Assembly: GCA_002733805.1 (NCBI GenBank) | Contig: NVXG01000045.1 | Span: forward strand, 1-36,577 | Length of the DNA: 36,577 nucleotides | From: Robiginitomaculum sp. | GTDB taxonomy: Bacteria > Pseudomonadota > Alphaproteobacteria > Caulobacterales > Maricaulaceae | Reading direction: 5' to 3' | Program-made: the position numbers and the translations under genes | Shown: in pieces, positions 1 to 7,800 of the stretch | How positions within the stretch are numbered: position 1 is the first letter of the stretch | Layout of the letters: every line of letters starts with the position of its first letter | The notes under the pieces: generated by a model | Seen by the model: the letters and a program-made list of their open reading frames with translations, nothing else | Databases searched by the model: none | What the model was told of the DNA's origin: nothing

Positions 1-25
1 GGTCCACGCCACTTGCCAGCAAGAA

Positions 26-53
26 CTGGACCCCGGCTCAAGGCCGGGGACAG
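26..53. repeat. REP-like palindrome, family A
   Basis: A GC-rich palindrome with 7-bp arms CCCCGGC (31-37) and GCCGGGG (43-49), flanked by CTGGA and ACAG. The same CTGGACCCCGG...CCGGGGACC element recurs at about 18120, 18510, 19340, 27246 and 28526. It lies 60 bases upstream of sdhB. Nothing else is visible in the first 112 bases apart from the sdhB ribosome binding site. Confidence 0.75.
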
Positions 54-112
54 GTACTTTCGGTTGGCCGCACCAACCAACAACAAATAAGCCACAAAAC
101 GAGGCCCGTGAT

Positions 113-907
113 ATGGCACAATTAACCCTGCCCAAAAACTCGAAGATTACCAAAGGTAAACACTGGCCTGCCCCGGACGGGTCTGACCCGGCTCAGGTGC
201 GGACCTTTCGTATCTACCGATATGATCCGGATGGCGGGGCAAATCCCCGTTGGGACCTGTTCGATATAGATACATCCAAATGCGGACCGATGACCCTGCA
301 TGTACTGATCTATATCAAGGATGAAATTGATCCGACCCTATCGTTTCGCCGCTCGTGCCGCGAAGGGATTTGCGGCTCGTGCGCCATGAACATTGATGGC
401 CGGAACACCATTGCCTGCACCAAGGGTCATGGCGAGTTAAAAGGCAAAGGGGGTGTGATCTCAATATCGCCATTGCCGCATCTGGCAGTGATCAAGGACT
501 TGGTGCCGGACCTAACCGATTTTTATGCGCAACATGCCGCGATGGAACCGTACCTTCGCACCACCACACCGGAGCCGCAAAAAGAATGGCGCCAAGCCCC
601 GGAAGATCGCGACAAGCTGGATGGCTTGTACGAGTGCATCATGTGCGCTTCGTGCTCAACGGCTTGTCCGAGTTATTGGTGGAATGGTGACAAATATCTG
701 GGTCCTGCTGCGTTATTGCAAGCCTATCGCTGGCTGATCGACAGCCGGGACGAAGCCACCGGCGAGCGCCTTGATGCACTGGAAGACCCGTTTCGCTTGT
801 ATCGCTGTCACACCATCATGAATTGCACCCAGGTTTGTCCCAAAGGTCTAAACCCGGCCAAGGCAATTGGTGAGATTAAAAAAATGATGCTGGAACGAGT
901 GCTGTAA
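113..907 (+). CDS. sdhB: succinate dehydrogenase iron-sulfur subunit
   Basis: Electron-transfer subunit of respiratory complex II. It passes electrons from the flavoprotein SdhA to quinone at the inner face of the cytoplasmic membrane. All cluster ligands are present: C82, C87, C90 and C102 for [2Fe-2S]; C175, C178, C181 and C242 for [4Fe-4S]; C185, C232 and C238 for [3Fe-4S]. The 264-residue length is normal for the family. GAGG at 101-104 supports this ATG. SdhC, SdhD and SdhA are not visible and would be expected upstream of the window edge, since sdhB usually ends that operon. The next gene is convergent, with a 14-base gap. Confidence 0.97.
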   Translation: MAQLTLPKNSKITKGKHWPAPDGSDPAQVRTFRIYRYDPDGGANPRWDLFDIDTSKCGPMTLHVLIYIKDEIDPTLSFRRSCREGICGSCAMNIDGRNTIACTKGHGELKGKGGVISISPLPHLAVIKDLVPDLTDFYAQHAAMEPYLRTTTPEPQKEWRQAPEDRDKLDGLYECIMCASCSTACPSYWWNGDKYLGPAALLQAYRWLIDSRDEATGERLDALEDPFRLYRCHTIMNCTQVCPKGLNPAKAIGEIKKMMLERVL

Positions 908-921
908 CCCGGCTTTGAATT

Positions 922-1731
922 TTATTCAGTAATGGCCAATTGCCCGGTAACAATGTTCCGGATTAGCGCCGTGGCCTCTGCCGCACTTTTGGGCAAGAAC
1001 TCAGGCAAAACCGGTTTGCCAAAGTTCAATTCAAATAGATTTCCGCGTTTATTCAGTAATTCGTGAAATAACGTAACATCGCGTAATTCTGTGTTCAGCG
1101 CACAAAATAAATAATACAAAAACGAGTTCATTCCGGTCATGTGTACCGGGACAATCGGTGCATCATATTTGCGGGCCAGTGAGGTTGCGGTACTGGCCCA
1201 TGGTTTTTCGACCAGCCCGCCCAAGGTCCATTTGGCCAAAGTGCCGGATGGGAACAAAACAACGCATCGTTCATCGGCCATGGCTTGCCGGAAGGAGCGC
1301 ATGGTCAGGCGGGTTTTTTCACGGCTGCGTTTGTCGAGCAACCATTCCACTGGAATAATAATGTCTTCGGCCTTAGGCACGACCCGCAAGGCATCGGCAT
1401 TGGCCATAAAGGTTAGATCGGGCCGGCGTTCGCGCAAGGCATCAAACATGGCAATACCATCGGCCAAGCCAGTTGGGTGATTGCCAATGATCACAGTGCG
1501 GCCCTGCGCTGGAACATGGTCCAGACCTTCGCAGTTTACGCGCAGACCCAACAGGTCGGAGACATGGCCAAATGCATCAAAGCCGGAGCCATCGGCAATC
1601 CGGTCGGCCATGGTCCGCGCCGCATCATAGCCCAGCATCTTGTACAAAACTGGTTGGATCAGCCGCCACAAAAATGGAATGGCTTGCAGTTTGGTCGCCC
1701 GCTCCAAAATCATTTCGTCAACGATATGCAT
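922..1731 (-). CDS. lysophospholipid acyltransferase family protein (PlsC/OlsA-like)
   Basis: Probably a membrane-associated acyltransferase that moves an acyl chain to a lysophospholipid or ornithine-type lipid. The motif GNHPTGLADG (near residue 83) is the catalytic His-x5-Asp form typical of the hemolysin-like COG3176 acyltransferases, rather than the usual His-x4-Asp. FPSGTLAKW further along matches the conserved glycerol-phosphate-binding block, and TLFHELLNKRG is another conserved segment. The protein has 269 residues and lacks an obvious fused second domain. An in-frame stop just upstream fixes the ATG at 1731. Family is well supported; the actual substrate is inference. Confidence 0.8.
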   Translation of the reverse strand: MHIVDEMILERATKLQAIPFLWRLIQPVLYKMLGYDAARTMADRIADGSGFDAFGHVSDLLGLRVNCEGLDHVPAQGRTVIIGNHPTGLADGIAMFDALRERRPDLTFMANADALRVVPKAEDIIIPVEWLLDKRSREKTRLTMRSFRQAMADERCVVLFPSGTLAKWTLGGLVEKPWASTATSLARKYDAPIVPVHMTGMNSFLYYLFCALNTELRDVTLFHELLNKRGNLFELNFGKPVLPEFLPKSAAEATALIRNIVTGQLAITE

Positions 1732-1876
1732 GCCGTATCAAGATCATGGCAAGGTCGTTTTGACAAGCCAGATCGGCGTGGCCAAATTGCCGCAATAAGG
1801 TCATAGAAACTGCATCATCCTGCCTTGCGACACCGGCAATATCGGCAAAATTTGAAATTTACGCTAAGGAAAAGCC

Positions 1877-3286
1877 ATGTCCGATCTCAAACCAAACACC
1901 CAGATGATGCGTTCCCCCGGTATCAAATTATTGCTGGTTTGTGGGTTAGCCCTGGTCATGACCATCCCCGCCCTTTTCGTATTTGGCATCGTGTTTGATC
2001 GCTCCAGCCGGGCTGAAACTACCCGATCCGAAATTGCTGCGGCAGCGGGTGGCCCACAAAAAGTCACCGGGCCGGTGCTGGTTGTGCCGGTTGAGCTTCA
2101 AAACAAGGATGGTATATGGCAGGTTGTCGATACCCTGCTGCTGTTTGCGGAACGAGCCAGTGCCAGTGCCGTGCTGGATGTAACGACCCGCCAAAAATCA
2201 TTATACAAAGTGCAAGTGTATGGTGCAGATCTGGCCTTTGAGGCCCGTTTTGACCTAGCCGCATTGAAAGGAACTTTTGATACGCGCCGCAAGCTGGCAT
2301 TGGGTCAGGCACAAATCCTGATCGGGGTCAGTGACCTGCGCGGTGCCTTGGGTGATGCCTGGCTGGACGGGGTTGATGGTGCAAAGCGCAAATTTGCACC
2401 GTTCTCGGGCGATTTGTCACTAAATGCCGTGGCAGACGTGTGGGATGAGGATCATGTTGGCTCGCGCGTCCTCAATAAATATCAGTTCTCACCCGGGTTC
2501 GGACAGGCAATCAGTGTGCCGGTGGGTGATTTGTTGGGTGAAGAGCAGTTGCAGATCAAGGTCAATTTCAAATTGGGCGGTGGCCGGCAATTCTCTTTGG
2601 TGCCGTTTGCCAGCACCACTGACCTGTCCATCAAGGGAAACTGGCCACATCCCGGCTTTGGCGGTGAGTTTTTACCGACGACCCGGCAAATTACCGAAGC
2701 CGGGTTTCAGGCCAGCCGAACCATTCCATCTTTGGCTTCTGGTTTACCGGCTCTGGCTTATGATAGTACCTTTACCGGTTGGAACCGGGGGCAAACCGGC
2801 ATGCAGGTCAAGCTGGTGGAAAAATCATCACCCTATCAATATGTATCCCGCTCGTTGAAATACGCGTTGTTATTTATTGGCTTTGTTTTTTTGGCCTATT
2901 TCCTGTTTGAAATGAAGGCGGATCAGCCGGTGCACGCCGCGCAATATGTGTTGGTCGGCTTGGCTCAATCGGTGTTTTACTTGCTGCTCTTGGCATTCTC
3001 TGAGCATATCGGTTTTGATCTGGCCTTTGCGATTGCCGCGATCAGCACGGTGGGTTTGACCGCGCTTTACGCCGGTGCGGTGTTTGGACGAGCGCAAACC
3101 GGGCCAGCCATTGCGGTGTTTGGTTCGGTTTATGGCTTGTTGTTTGTGCTAATGCGTCTCGAAGACTATGCCTTGCTGGTCGGTGCTATTTCGGCCTTCG
3201 GTGCCATTGCCACAACCATGTGGATGACTCGGAATTTGCAATGGTATGGCGCACCCGGATCATCTGGTCTGGCGTTGGCAGAGTAA
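1877..3286 (+). CDS. creD: CreD-family inner membrane protein
   Basis: Integral membrane protein of the CreD family (469 residues, close to the usual 430-470). In enterobacteria CreD is controlled by the CreBC two-component system and is linked to envelope integrity and colicin or beta-lactam response; its biochemical role is unknown. One hydrophobic helix lies near residues 15-38, followed by a long soluble periplasmic-type domain, then a cluster of helices from about residue 325 to 455. AAGGAAA at 1866-1872 supports the ATG. No creB or creC lies nearby, so the gene is an orphan here and its regulation is not visible. Confidence 0.85.
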   Translation: MSDLKPNTQMMRSPGIKLLLVCGLALVMTIPALFVFGIVFDRSSRAETTRSEIAAAAGGPQKVTGPVLVVPVELQNKDGIWQVVDTLLLFAERASASAVLDVTTRQKSLYKVQVYGADLAFEARFDLAALKGTFDTRRKLALGQAQILIGVSDLRGALGDAWLDGVDGAKRKFAPFSGDLSLNAVADVWDEDHVGSRVLNKYQFSPGFGQAISVPVGDLLGEEQLQIKVNFKLGGGRQFSLVPFASTTDLSIKGNWPHPGFGGEFLPTTRQITEAGFQASRTIPSLASGLPALAYDSTFTGWNRGQTGMQVKLVEKSSPYQYVSRSLKYALLFIGFVFLAYFLFEMKADQPVHAAQYVLVGLAQSVFYLLLLAFSEHIGFDLAFAIAAISTVGLTALYAGAVFGRAQTGPAIAVFGSVYGLLFVLMRLEDYALLVGAISAFGAIATTMWMTRNLQWYGAPGSSGLALAE

Positions 3287-3381
3287 AAATCCGGAAGACT
3301 CCGAATGGACAGACATCTGGGTGCTGGATTATGAAAGAGTGCAAGCATCATCAGGTTGAGAATGCGTGCCGTAACGCAAGT

Positions 3382-3405
3382 TATAATTTCGTTGATTTGC
3401 GAAAT
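3382..3405 (+). promoter_or_regulatory. candidate promoter and ArsR operator
   Basis: A perfect -10 hexamer TATAAT (3382-3387) is followed at once by an inverted repeat, ATTTCG (3386-3391) and CGAAAT (3400-3405), with an 8-base spacer. A TTGAGA at 3356-3361 is 20 bases away, too far for a good -35. The position between -10 and the ArsR-family gene suits autorepression, but the operator assignment is inference. Confidence 0.4.
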
Positions 3406-3452
3406 AACAAAACATAAGTTATGACTCAAGTGTGCAGCATGGGAGCATAGTT

Positions 3453-4355
3453 ATGGATCAAGACGAACAACAAGCCTTGGCGGCATTTGGGGCACTGTCC
3501 CATGTTTCCCGGTTGGCCATCTACAAAATGCTGGCGGCGCGTTGGCCGGATCAAATGATGGCTGGTGAGCTGGCCGAAGTTTTGGGTATCGGTGCATCGA
3601 CCCTGTCGGCGCACCTGTCCAAATTACGTCAAGCCGGGCTGATCGGGGTCAACCGCAAGGGGACCAGCTTGTTCTATTTCTTTAATGAAGTCGGTACGCA
3701 AAAGGTTTCCAGCTATTGGGCGGATTTGGCTGGAGCTGCAATAGCGGCCCCCATCGCCAACCGAAAACCTGAGGTGAAAGCTAAAAGGCCACCTGCCACC
3801 GCGCAAGCCAAACCCGTACCGCCAAGCCCGAAAGAAGCAGAGGCGACAGAGACCACCACGCCACAAGCCCAAACCGGCCGCCGCACTGTGTTGTTCCTGT
3901 GTACTGGCAATTCGGCCCGATCCATTTTGGCCGAATCGATCTTGAATCGGTTGGGTTCCCGGGACTTTGTGGCTTTTTCAGCCGGGTCGAACCCGGTTGG
4001 GAAAATTCACCCGGCGGCTAGCAGTCTGTTGGGCGATTATGGCTATGCAGTGCGTAATTTAAGCTCAAAAAGCTGGACGGAATTTGCCGGCACGGATGCT
4101 CCGGCGCTGGATATGGCCATTACGGTTTGTGATGACGCGGCTGACGAAACCTGTCCGGTCTGGCCCGGCGGACCCATTGCCGCCCATTGGGGATTGCCCG
4201 ATCCTGCTGCTGTGACCGGCAGTAAAGCCCAAATCGCAGTCGCTTTTGAACAAACCTATGAGGCGCTCGAGGCGCGTATATCCGCCTTGCTTGACCTGTC
4301 GATGGACGAAATGGACCGGGCCGAGATGCAGTTAGCTCTCAACGCCATCAAATAA
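3453..4355 (+). CDS. ArsR-type repressor fused to thioredoxin-type arsenate reductase
   Basis: A single polypeptide joining a regulator and an enzyme. Residues 1-95 or so form an ArsR-family winged helix-turn-helix (LGIGASTLSAHLSKLRQAGL is the recognition region). A Pro/Ala/Lys-rich linker covers about 100-145. From about 146 there is a low-molecular-weight phosphatase/ArsC fold with the P-loop CTGNSARS (C150, R156) and the resolving cysteines C226 and C234 in VCDDAADETCP, followed by HWGLPDPA. These three cysteines are the catalytic set of thioredoxin-coupled arsenate reductases. GGGAG at 3441-3445 selects the ATG at 3453 over an in-frame GTG at 3432. No arsenite efflux gene is adjacent. Confidence 0.88.
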   Translation: MDQDEQQALAAFGALSHVSRLAIYKMLAARWPDQMMAGELAEVLGIGASTLSAHLSKLRQAGLIGVNRKGTSLFYFFNEVGTQKVSSYWADLAGAAIAAPIANRKPEVKAKRPPATAQAKPVPPSPKEAEATETTTPQAQTGRRTVLFLCTGNSARSILAESILNRLGSRDFVAFSAGSNPVGKIHPAASSLLGDYGYAVRNLSSKSWTEFAGTDAPALDMAITVCDDAADETCPVWPGGPIAAHWGLPDPAAVTGSKAQIAVAFEQTYEALEARISALLDLSMDEMDRAEMQLALNAIK

Positions 4356-4378
4356 TAGCGGATAAGTATTGACCGTTA

Positions 4379-4399
4379 TATAATGGACATGTTATGTCC
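4379..4399 (+). promoter_or_regulatory. candidate promoter with Rrf2 autoregulatory palindrome
   Basis: TATAAT (4379-4384) is directly followed by the perfect inverted repeat GGACAT-gtt-ATGTCC (4385-4399), which would cover the transcription start. The Rrf2 ATG is at 4405, leaving a very short leader with no Shine-Dalgarno sequence. The palindrome is seen directly; its use as an Rrf2 operator is inference from position. Confidence 0.5.
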
Positions 4400-4404
4400 G
4401 CTTT

Positions 4405-4893
4405 ATGAAATTAAATGAAGGCATAGAGTGGGCCATCCACTGTTGTAGTATTTTAGCGGCGCTGCCGCCCGATATTGCATTGTCAGCCAAACGCTTGGCT
4501 GAGTTTTTTGATTTGCCCAGCCATTATCTGGCCAAGCATTTGCAGAGCCTGTCACAAGCCGGGCTGGTTTCCAGCAGCAAAGGGCCGGGCGGTGGGTATT
4601 CACTGGCCAAACCGGCCGATCAGATATCCGTGCTCAATATCGTACAGGCCATTGATGGCAGGGCGGCGCATTTCCAATGCACCGAAATCCGCCAGCGCGG
4701 CCCGTCCGGCGTCGAGCCGCCCTGTTATAAAAATCCATGCGGCATAGCGCGGACCATGTGGCGGGCTGAGAAAGCTTGGCGGGCCGAATTGGCCGCTGTT
4801 TCGCTGGCTGATATTGGCCAATTGGGCCTGAATGAAATTCCGCAGACCCAAATGGATAAATCCCTGCACTGGTTTGAAAGCGTAATCAAATGA
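4405..4893 (+). CDS. Rrf2-family transcriptional regulator, possible Fe-S sensor
   Basis: Rrf2 winged-helix DNA-binding protein of 162 residues, the family of IscR, NsrR and RirA. The N-terminus (MKLNEGIEWAIHC) and the segment SSKGPGGGYSLAKP are family hallmarks. Three cysteines, C92, C107 and C112, lie where IscR (C92, C98, C104) and NsrR bind an iron-sulfur cluster, but the first spacing is longer (CX14CX4C). It may therefore sense Fe-S status, nitric oxide or redox state. The start is fixed by the family N-terminus, although no ribosome binding site precedes it. The stop overlaps the start of the next gene (ATGA), so the two are co-translated. Confidence 0.88.
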   Translation: MKLNEGIEWAIHCCSILAALPPDIALSAKRLAEFFDLPSHYLAKHLQSLSQAGLVSSSKGPGGGYSLAKPADQISVLNIVQAIDGRAAHFQCTEIRQRGPSGVEPPCYKNPCGIARTMWRAEKAWRAELAAVSLADIGQLGLNEIPQTQMDKSLHWFESVIK

Positions 4894-5555
4894 CCGAATC
4901 ACCCAACAAATTACGGCAATTGCATAAACTCAGCGCCTTGGTCTTGCTGGTTTTTGTCACTGTGCATCTTGGTAATCATCTGTCGGGCTGGTTCGGGATC
5001 GACGCTTATAATCAGGTGCAAAAGGCCTTGCGCGTGGTCTACCGCTTTCCGCCGATTGAGGTGTTGTTGTTAGGCTTAATGGGAGTTCAGATCCTGCTTG
5101 GCGCAACATTGCTGTTCAAATCCTTGCGCCGGGGTCGGCCCCGAGGGTTTTGGTCGTGGGCGCAAATTTTGTCCGGCGGGGTATTCCTATTTTTTGTTGT
5201 CGAGCATTTGTGGGCGCTCTACATGGCCCGCATTGCCTTTCAACTAGAAACAGACTTTTCTTGGCCGGCTTCGGTGATGGGCGGTGCGCCGTTCACGCTG
5301 TATTTTATCCCATACTATTTCTTGGGCGTGTTCGCTCTGCTTACCCATGTCGGTACTGGGGTGCGCTATTGGGTGATGGATGCGGGGCACCCAAAGGCAG
5401 CAAATCGGGTGGCAATCGGATTTATGCTGGCCGGGGCGGTGATCGGTGCCGCGATTATCCCGGTCCTGACCGGGGCGTTGTATGATATTCCTCTAAAACC
5501 GGAATGGCTTGAGTATTTGCGGTATTTCTATCCTGAATATATGCCGCCAGCATAA
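4890..5555 (+). CDS. b-type-cytochrome-like membrane protein (SdhC/FrdC-like fold)
   Basis: A 221-residue polytopic protein with about five hydrophobic helices (roughly 14-33, 56-77, 92-112, 136-156, 172-194). Histidines within or next to helices, H26, H30, H106 and H153, could ligate heme b, as in the membrane anchors of succinate dehydrogenase and fumarate reductase; H12 and the motif VTVHLGNHL recall that superfamily. It is not a standard SdhC or SdhD by sequence. The gene overlaps the Rrf2 gene by 4 bases, which suggests a redox-controlled membrane electron carrier. Heme binding and partner are inference; another polytopic family remains possible. Confidence 0.55.
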   Translation: MTESPNKLRQLHKLSALVLLVFVTVHLGNHLSGWFGIDAYNQVQKALRVVYRFPPIEVLLLGLMGVQILLGATLLFKSLRRGRPRGFWSWAQILSGGVFLFFVVEHLWALYMARIAFQLETDFSWPASVMGGAPFTLYFIPYYFLGVFALLTHVGTGVRYWVMDAGHPKAANRVAIGFMLAGAVIGAAIIPVLTGALYDIPLKPEWLEYLRYFYPEYMPPA

Positions 5556-5566
5556 GGAAACCGCCT

Positions 5567-6499
5567 TTAGGCGCGCGGATGGGCTTTGGCGACCATTGCG
5601 GCCAGATGGGCTTGATCCACGGCGGCGTAAATCTGGGTTGAGGACAAAGAGGAATGGCCCAGCAATTCCTGAATGGTCCGAAGATCGCCGCCACCAGCCA
5701 GAAGATGCGTAGCAAAGGAATGACGCAGGGCGTGCGGGGTTAGGCTGCTCGGCAGGCCCAATTGACCGCGTAATTGTTGCAACAGGCTTTGGGCTTCTCT
5801 GGCTCCCATCGTGCCGCCGCGAATGCCGCGAAACACCGCTTGATCGCGCGCCATGGCAAAGGGGCATTGTGTAACATAAGCCGCCACTGCGTCCCGCGCC
5901 GCAGGCAATAGTGGGACCAGACGGGTCTTGCCGCCTTTGCCAATGACCCGCAGCACGTCTGATAACGGTAAATCGCGGCCCTTTAATGCCAAGGCTTCGG
6001 CAATCCGCAAGCCCGCGCCATACAGCACCAGCAATAAAGCAACATCGCGCGCGGCAATCCATGGGATTTGGGTGCGACGTGGATCCGCCGCCAGAGCCAG
6101 CAGATCCTGGGCCGCTTGTGGGCTAATGGCTTTGGGCAGACTTTTGGCCAGTTTTGGTCCCTCCACTAGCGCCAGTGCCGGGCAAGCAATGCCGCGCCGG
6201 GCTTCCAACCAACCAAAAAAAGTGCGTAAGGCTGACAAGTTACGGGCCAAGGTACGTGAGCCGACCGCGGGCGGACCTTGGCGCCGTGCCGCCAGAAAGG
6301 CGCGAAAATCAGCGATGCTCAAATTGGACAAAACCTGCCGGCCAATCGTTTGTTGCCGGTGGTCTTGCAAAAAGGCGAAGAAAAATCCCAGATCCCGGCG
6401 ATAGGCTTCTACCGACAGCTTGGCCAGTCGCCGCTCGGCGGTAATCCACCCGCAAAAATCATCAAGCAGGCTGGCTGATTCTGATTTTTGTCCGGCCAC
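5567..6499 (-). CDS. xerC: tyrosine recombinase, XerC type
   Basis: Site-specific recombinase that, with XerD, resolves chromosome dimers at dif. The N-terminal SAM-like core-binding domain covers about residues 10-100; the catalytic domain follows. Catalytic residues are visible: Arg in YGAGLRIAEAL, Lys in GKGGKTRLVPL, His and Arg in PHALRHSFA, His in LLGHSSLSS and Tyr in TQIYAAV. The 310-residue length fits XerC/XerD. Location next to a DUF484 gene is the classic context of xerC in proteobacteria and is the reason for preferring XerC over XerD. The stop faces the preceding gene, with 11 bases between them. Confidence 0.93.
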   Translation of the reverse strand: MAGQKSESASLLDDFCGWITAERRLAKLSVEAYRRDLGFFFAFLQDHRQQTIGRQVLSNLSIADFRAFLAARRQGPPAVGSRTLARNLSALRTFFGWLEARRGIACPALALVEGPKLAKSLPKAISPQAAQDLLALAADPRRTQIPWIAARDVALLLVLYGAGLRIAEALALKGRDLPLSDVLRVIGKGGKTRLVPLLPAARDAVAAYVTQCPFAMARDQAVFRGIRGGTMGAREAQSLLQQLRGQLGLPSSLTPHALRHSFATHLLAGGGDLRTIQELLGHSSLSSTQIYAAVDQAHLAAMVAKAHPRA

Positions 6500-6509
6500 G
6501 ATAGTTTCC

Positions 6510-7067
6510 TTATCTGGCCCAATGGCTGATCACACGTTCCACTGCCCGCGCAAAAAAACTGATCAATTCGGTGCCTTGCCCGGCCCCATAGGCGTATCGA
6601 TCCTTGGCGGCAAAAGCCAACAAGGCCTCGCCCGGTCCCCAATCCAGTCGGATCAACGCTTCTGATTGCATCTCTGCGGCCCGGTTTTTGTACAAAACCT
6701 CGCTTTGCGGACTTACGGGTCCCAAATATTCAAACTGACCATGCATCAATTCGGCGACAAACCCCTCGGGGCGAACCTGAATACCGCTCAAATCCTTGGG
6801 CAAGGTTGTGCCTTCGACCCACAGACCCAGAAAATCAGCGTTCAACGTGGTTCGGACCCGGTGTTGCAAACGATGGTCCAGTGCGACCCAATCGTCTGCC
6901 GCAATAATATCCAGCACCGCGCCGTGAACTTGGGCCATGATGGCATGGTTTTGCCGGGCGGTTTCAACCAGTGCATCGCGGGTCAGGGTTAAGGACCGAA
7001 CCCGTTCCAGCATCCGCACCCGGGAGGCCGCTTCAAAATCAAGAATATTGGCTTGTTCCGAGGCCAT
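6510..7067 (-). CDS. DUF484 family protein (GAF-like)
   Basis: A 185-residue DUF484 protein. The family has a GAF-like fold and is typically found just upstream of xerC; its function is unknown. The N-terminal third (residues 10-50, LEAASRV-RMLERVRSLTL type) is likely a coiled helix, and the rest forms the small-molecule-like domain. Its start codon overlaps the stop of the transaldolase gene by one base (TAATG), and xerC follows 10 bases later, so all three minus-strand genes are probably one transcript. Confidence 0.85.
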   Translation of the reverse strand: MASEQANILDFEAASRVRMLERVRSLTLTRDALVETARQNHAIMAQVHGAVLDIIAADDWVALDHRLQHRVRTTLNADFLGLWVEGTTLPKDLSGIQVRPEGFVAELMHGQFEYLGPVSPQSEVLYKNRAAEMQSEALIRLDWGPGEALLAFAAKDRYAYGAGQGTELISFFARAVERVISHWAR

Positions 7068-7723
7068 TATAAAATCTGCTGTCCGGTGGCTTTCCAGTCG
7101 GCCAGAAATCCTTCCAGTCCCGAACTGGTCAATGGATGCTTGACCATGTCTTTCATAACCTTGGCGGGCAAGGTGGCCACATCTGCCCCGATCAGGGCCA
7201 GTTCGCGCATATGAACGACATTGCGGATGCTGGCGGCCAGAATTTCGGTTTCCAGTTCCGGGTAATTATCATAGACCTGACGAATGTCTGAAATCAGATC
7301 AAGACCGTTTAAGCCAATATCATCAAGGCGACCGATAAACGGCGAAACAAAGCTGGCTCCGGCCTTGGCGGCAAGCAGAGCTTGGTTAGAAGAAAAGCAA
7401 AGGGTCACATTTACCGGATGTCCAGCCTGGCTAAGCATATGAGTGGCGCGCAAGCCCTCAAGGGTCAGCGGAACCTTGACGCAGACATTCTCAGCAATGG
7501 TTCGCAAATGAACGCCCTCATCAAACATGCCTTGGGCTTCTGTTGCGGTAACTTCGGCGCTGACCGGCCCATCGACCAAGGCGCACATGGCGGCAATGGT
7601 ATCGCGCATGTCGGCTCCGGTTTTGGCGATCAACGATGGATTGGTGGTTACGCCGTCGACCAAACCGGTATCGACCATTTCCGCCACTTCATCGACAATT
7701 GCGGTATCCAGAAAAAATTTCAT
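7067..7723 (-). CDS. transaldolase / fructose-6-phosphate aldolase-like protein
   Basis: Cytosolic Schiff-base aldolase of the small TalB/FSA subfamily, acting on sugar phosphates in the non-oxidative pentose phosphate pathway. The N-terminus MKFFLDTA and segments [21 protein letters not shown] (with the Schiff-base lysine) and SPFIGRLDD are diagnostic. Starting at the ATG at 7723 gives 218 residues, the usual size; a longer reading to 7825 adds a non-homologous tail and is rejected. Whether the enzyme is a true transaldolase or an FSA-type aldolase cannot be told here. It is divergent from priA. Confidence 0.92.
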   Translation of the reverse strand: MKFFLDTAIVDEVAEMVDTGLVDGVTTNPSLIAKTGADMRDTIAAMCALVDGPVSAEVTATEAQGMFDEGVHLRTIAENVCVKVPLTLEGLRATHMLSQAGHPVNVTLCFSSNQALLAAKAGASFVSPFIGRLDDIGLNGLDLISDIRQVYDNYPELETEILAASIRNVVHMRELALIGADVATLPAKVMKDMVKHPLTSSGLEGFLADWKATGQQIL

Positions 7724-7800
7724 ATTAGGTTCAGCCCTCTGATGATGCGCGCAAGACGCAACGCAAATGTGATTCCTTTTGGTCCCCAAGGAACACCCAA

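Noticed and set aside
4369..4374. TTGACC as the -35 of the Rrf2 promoter
   Set aside because: Only 4 bases separate it from the TATAAT; the spacing is impossible.
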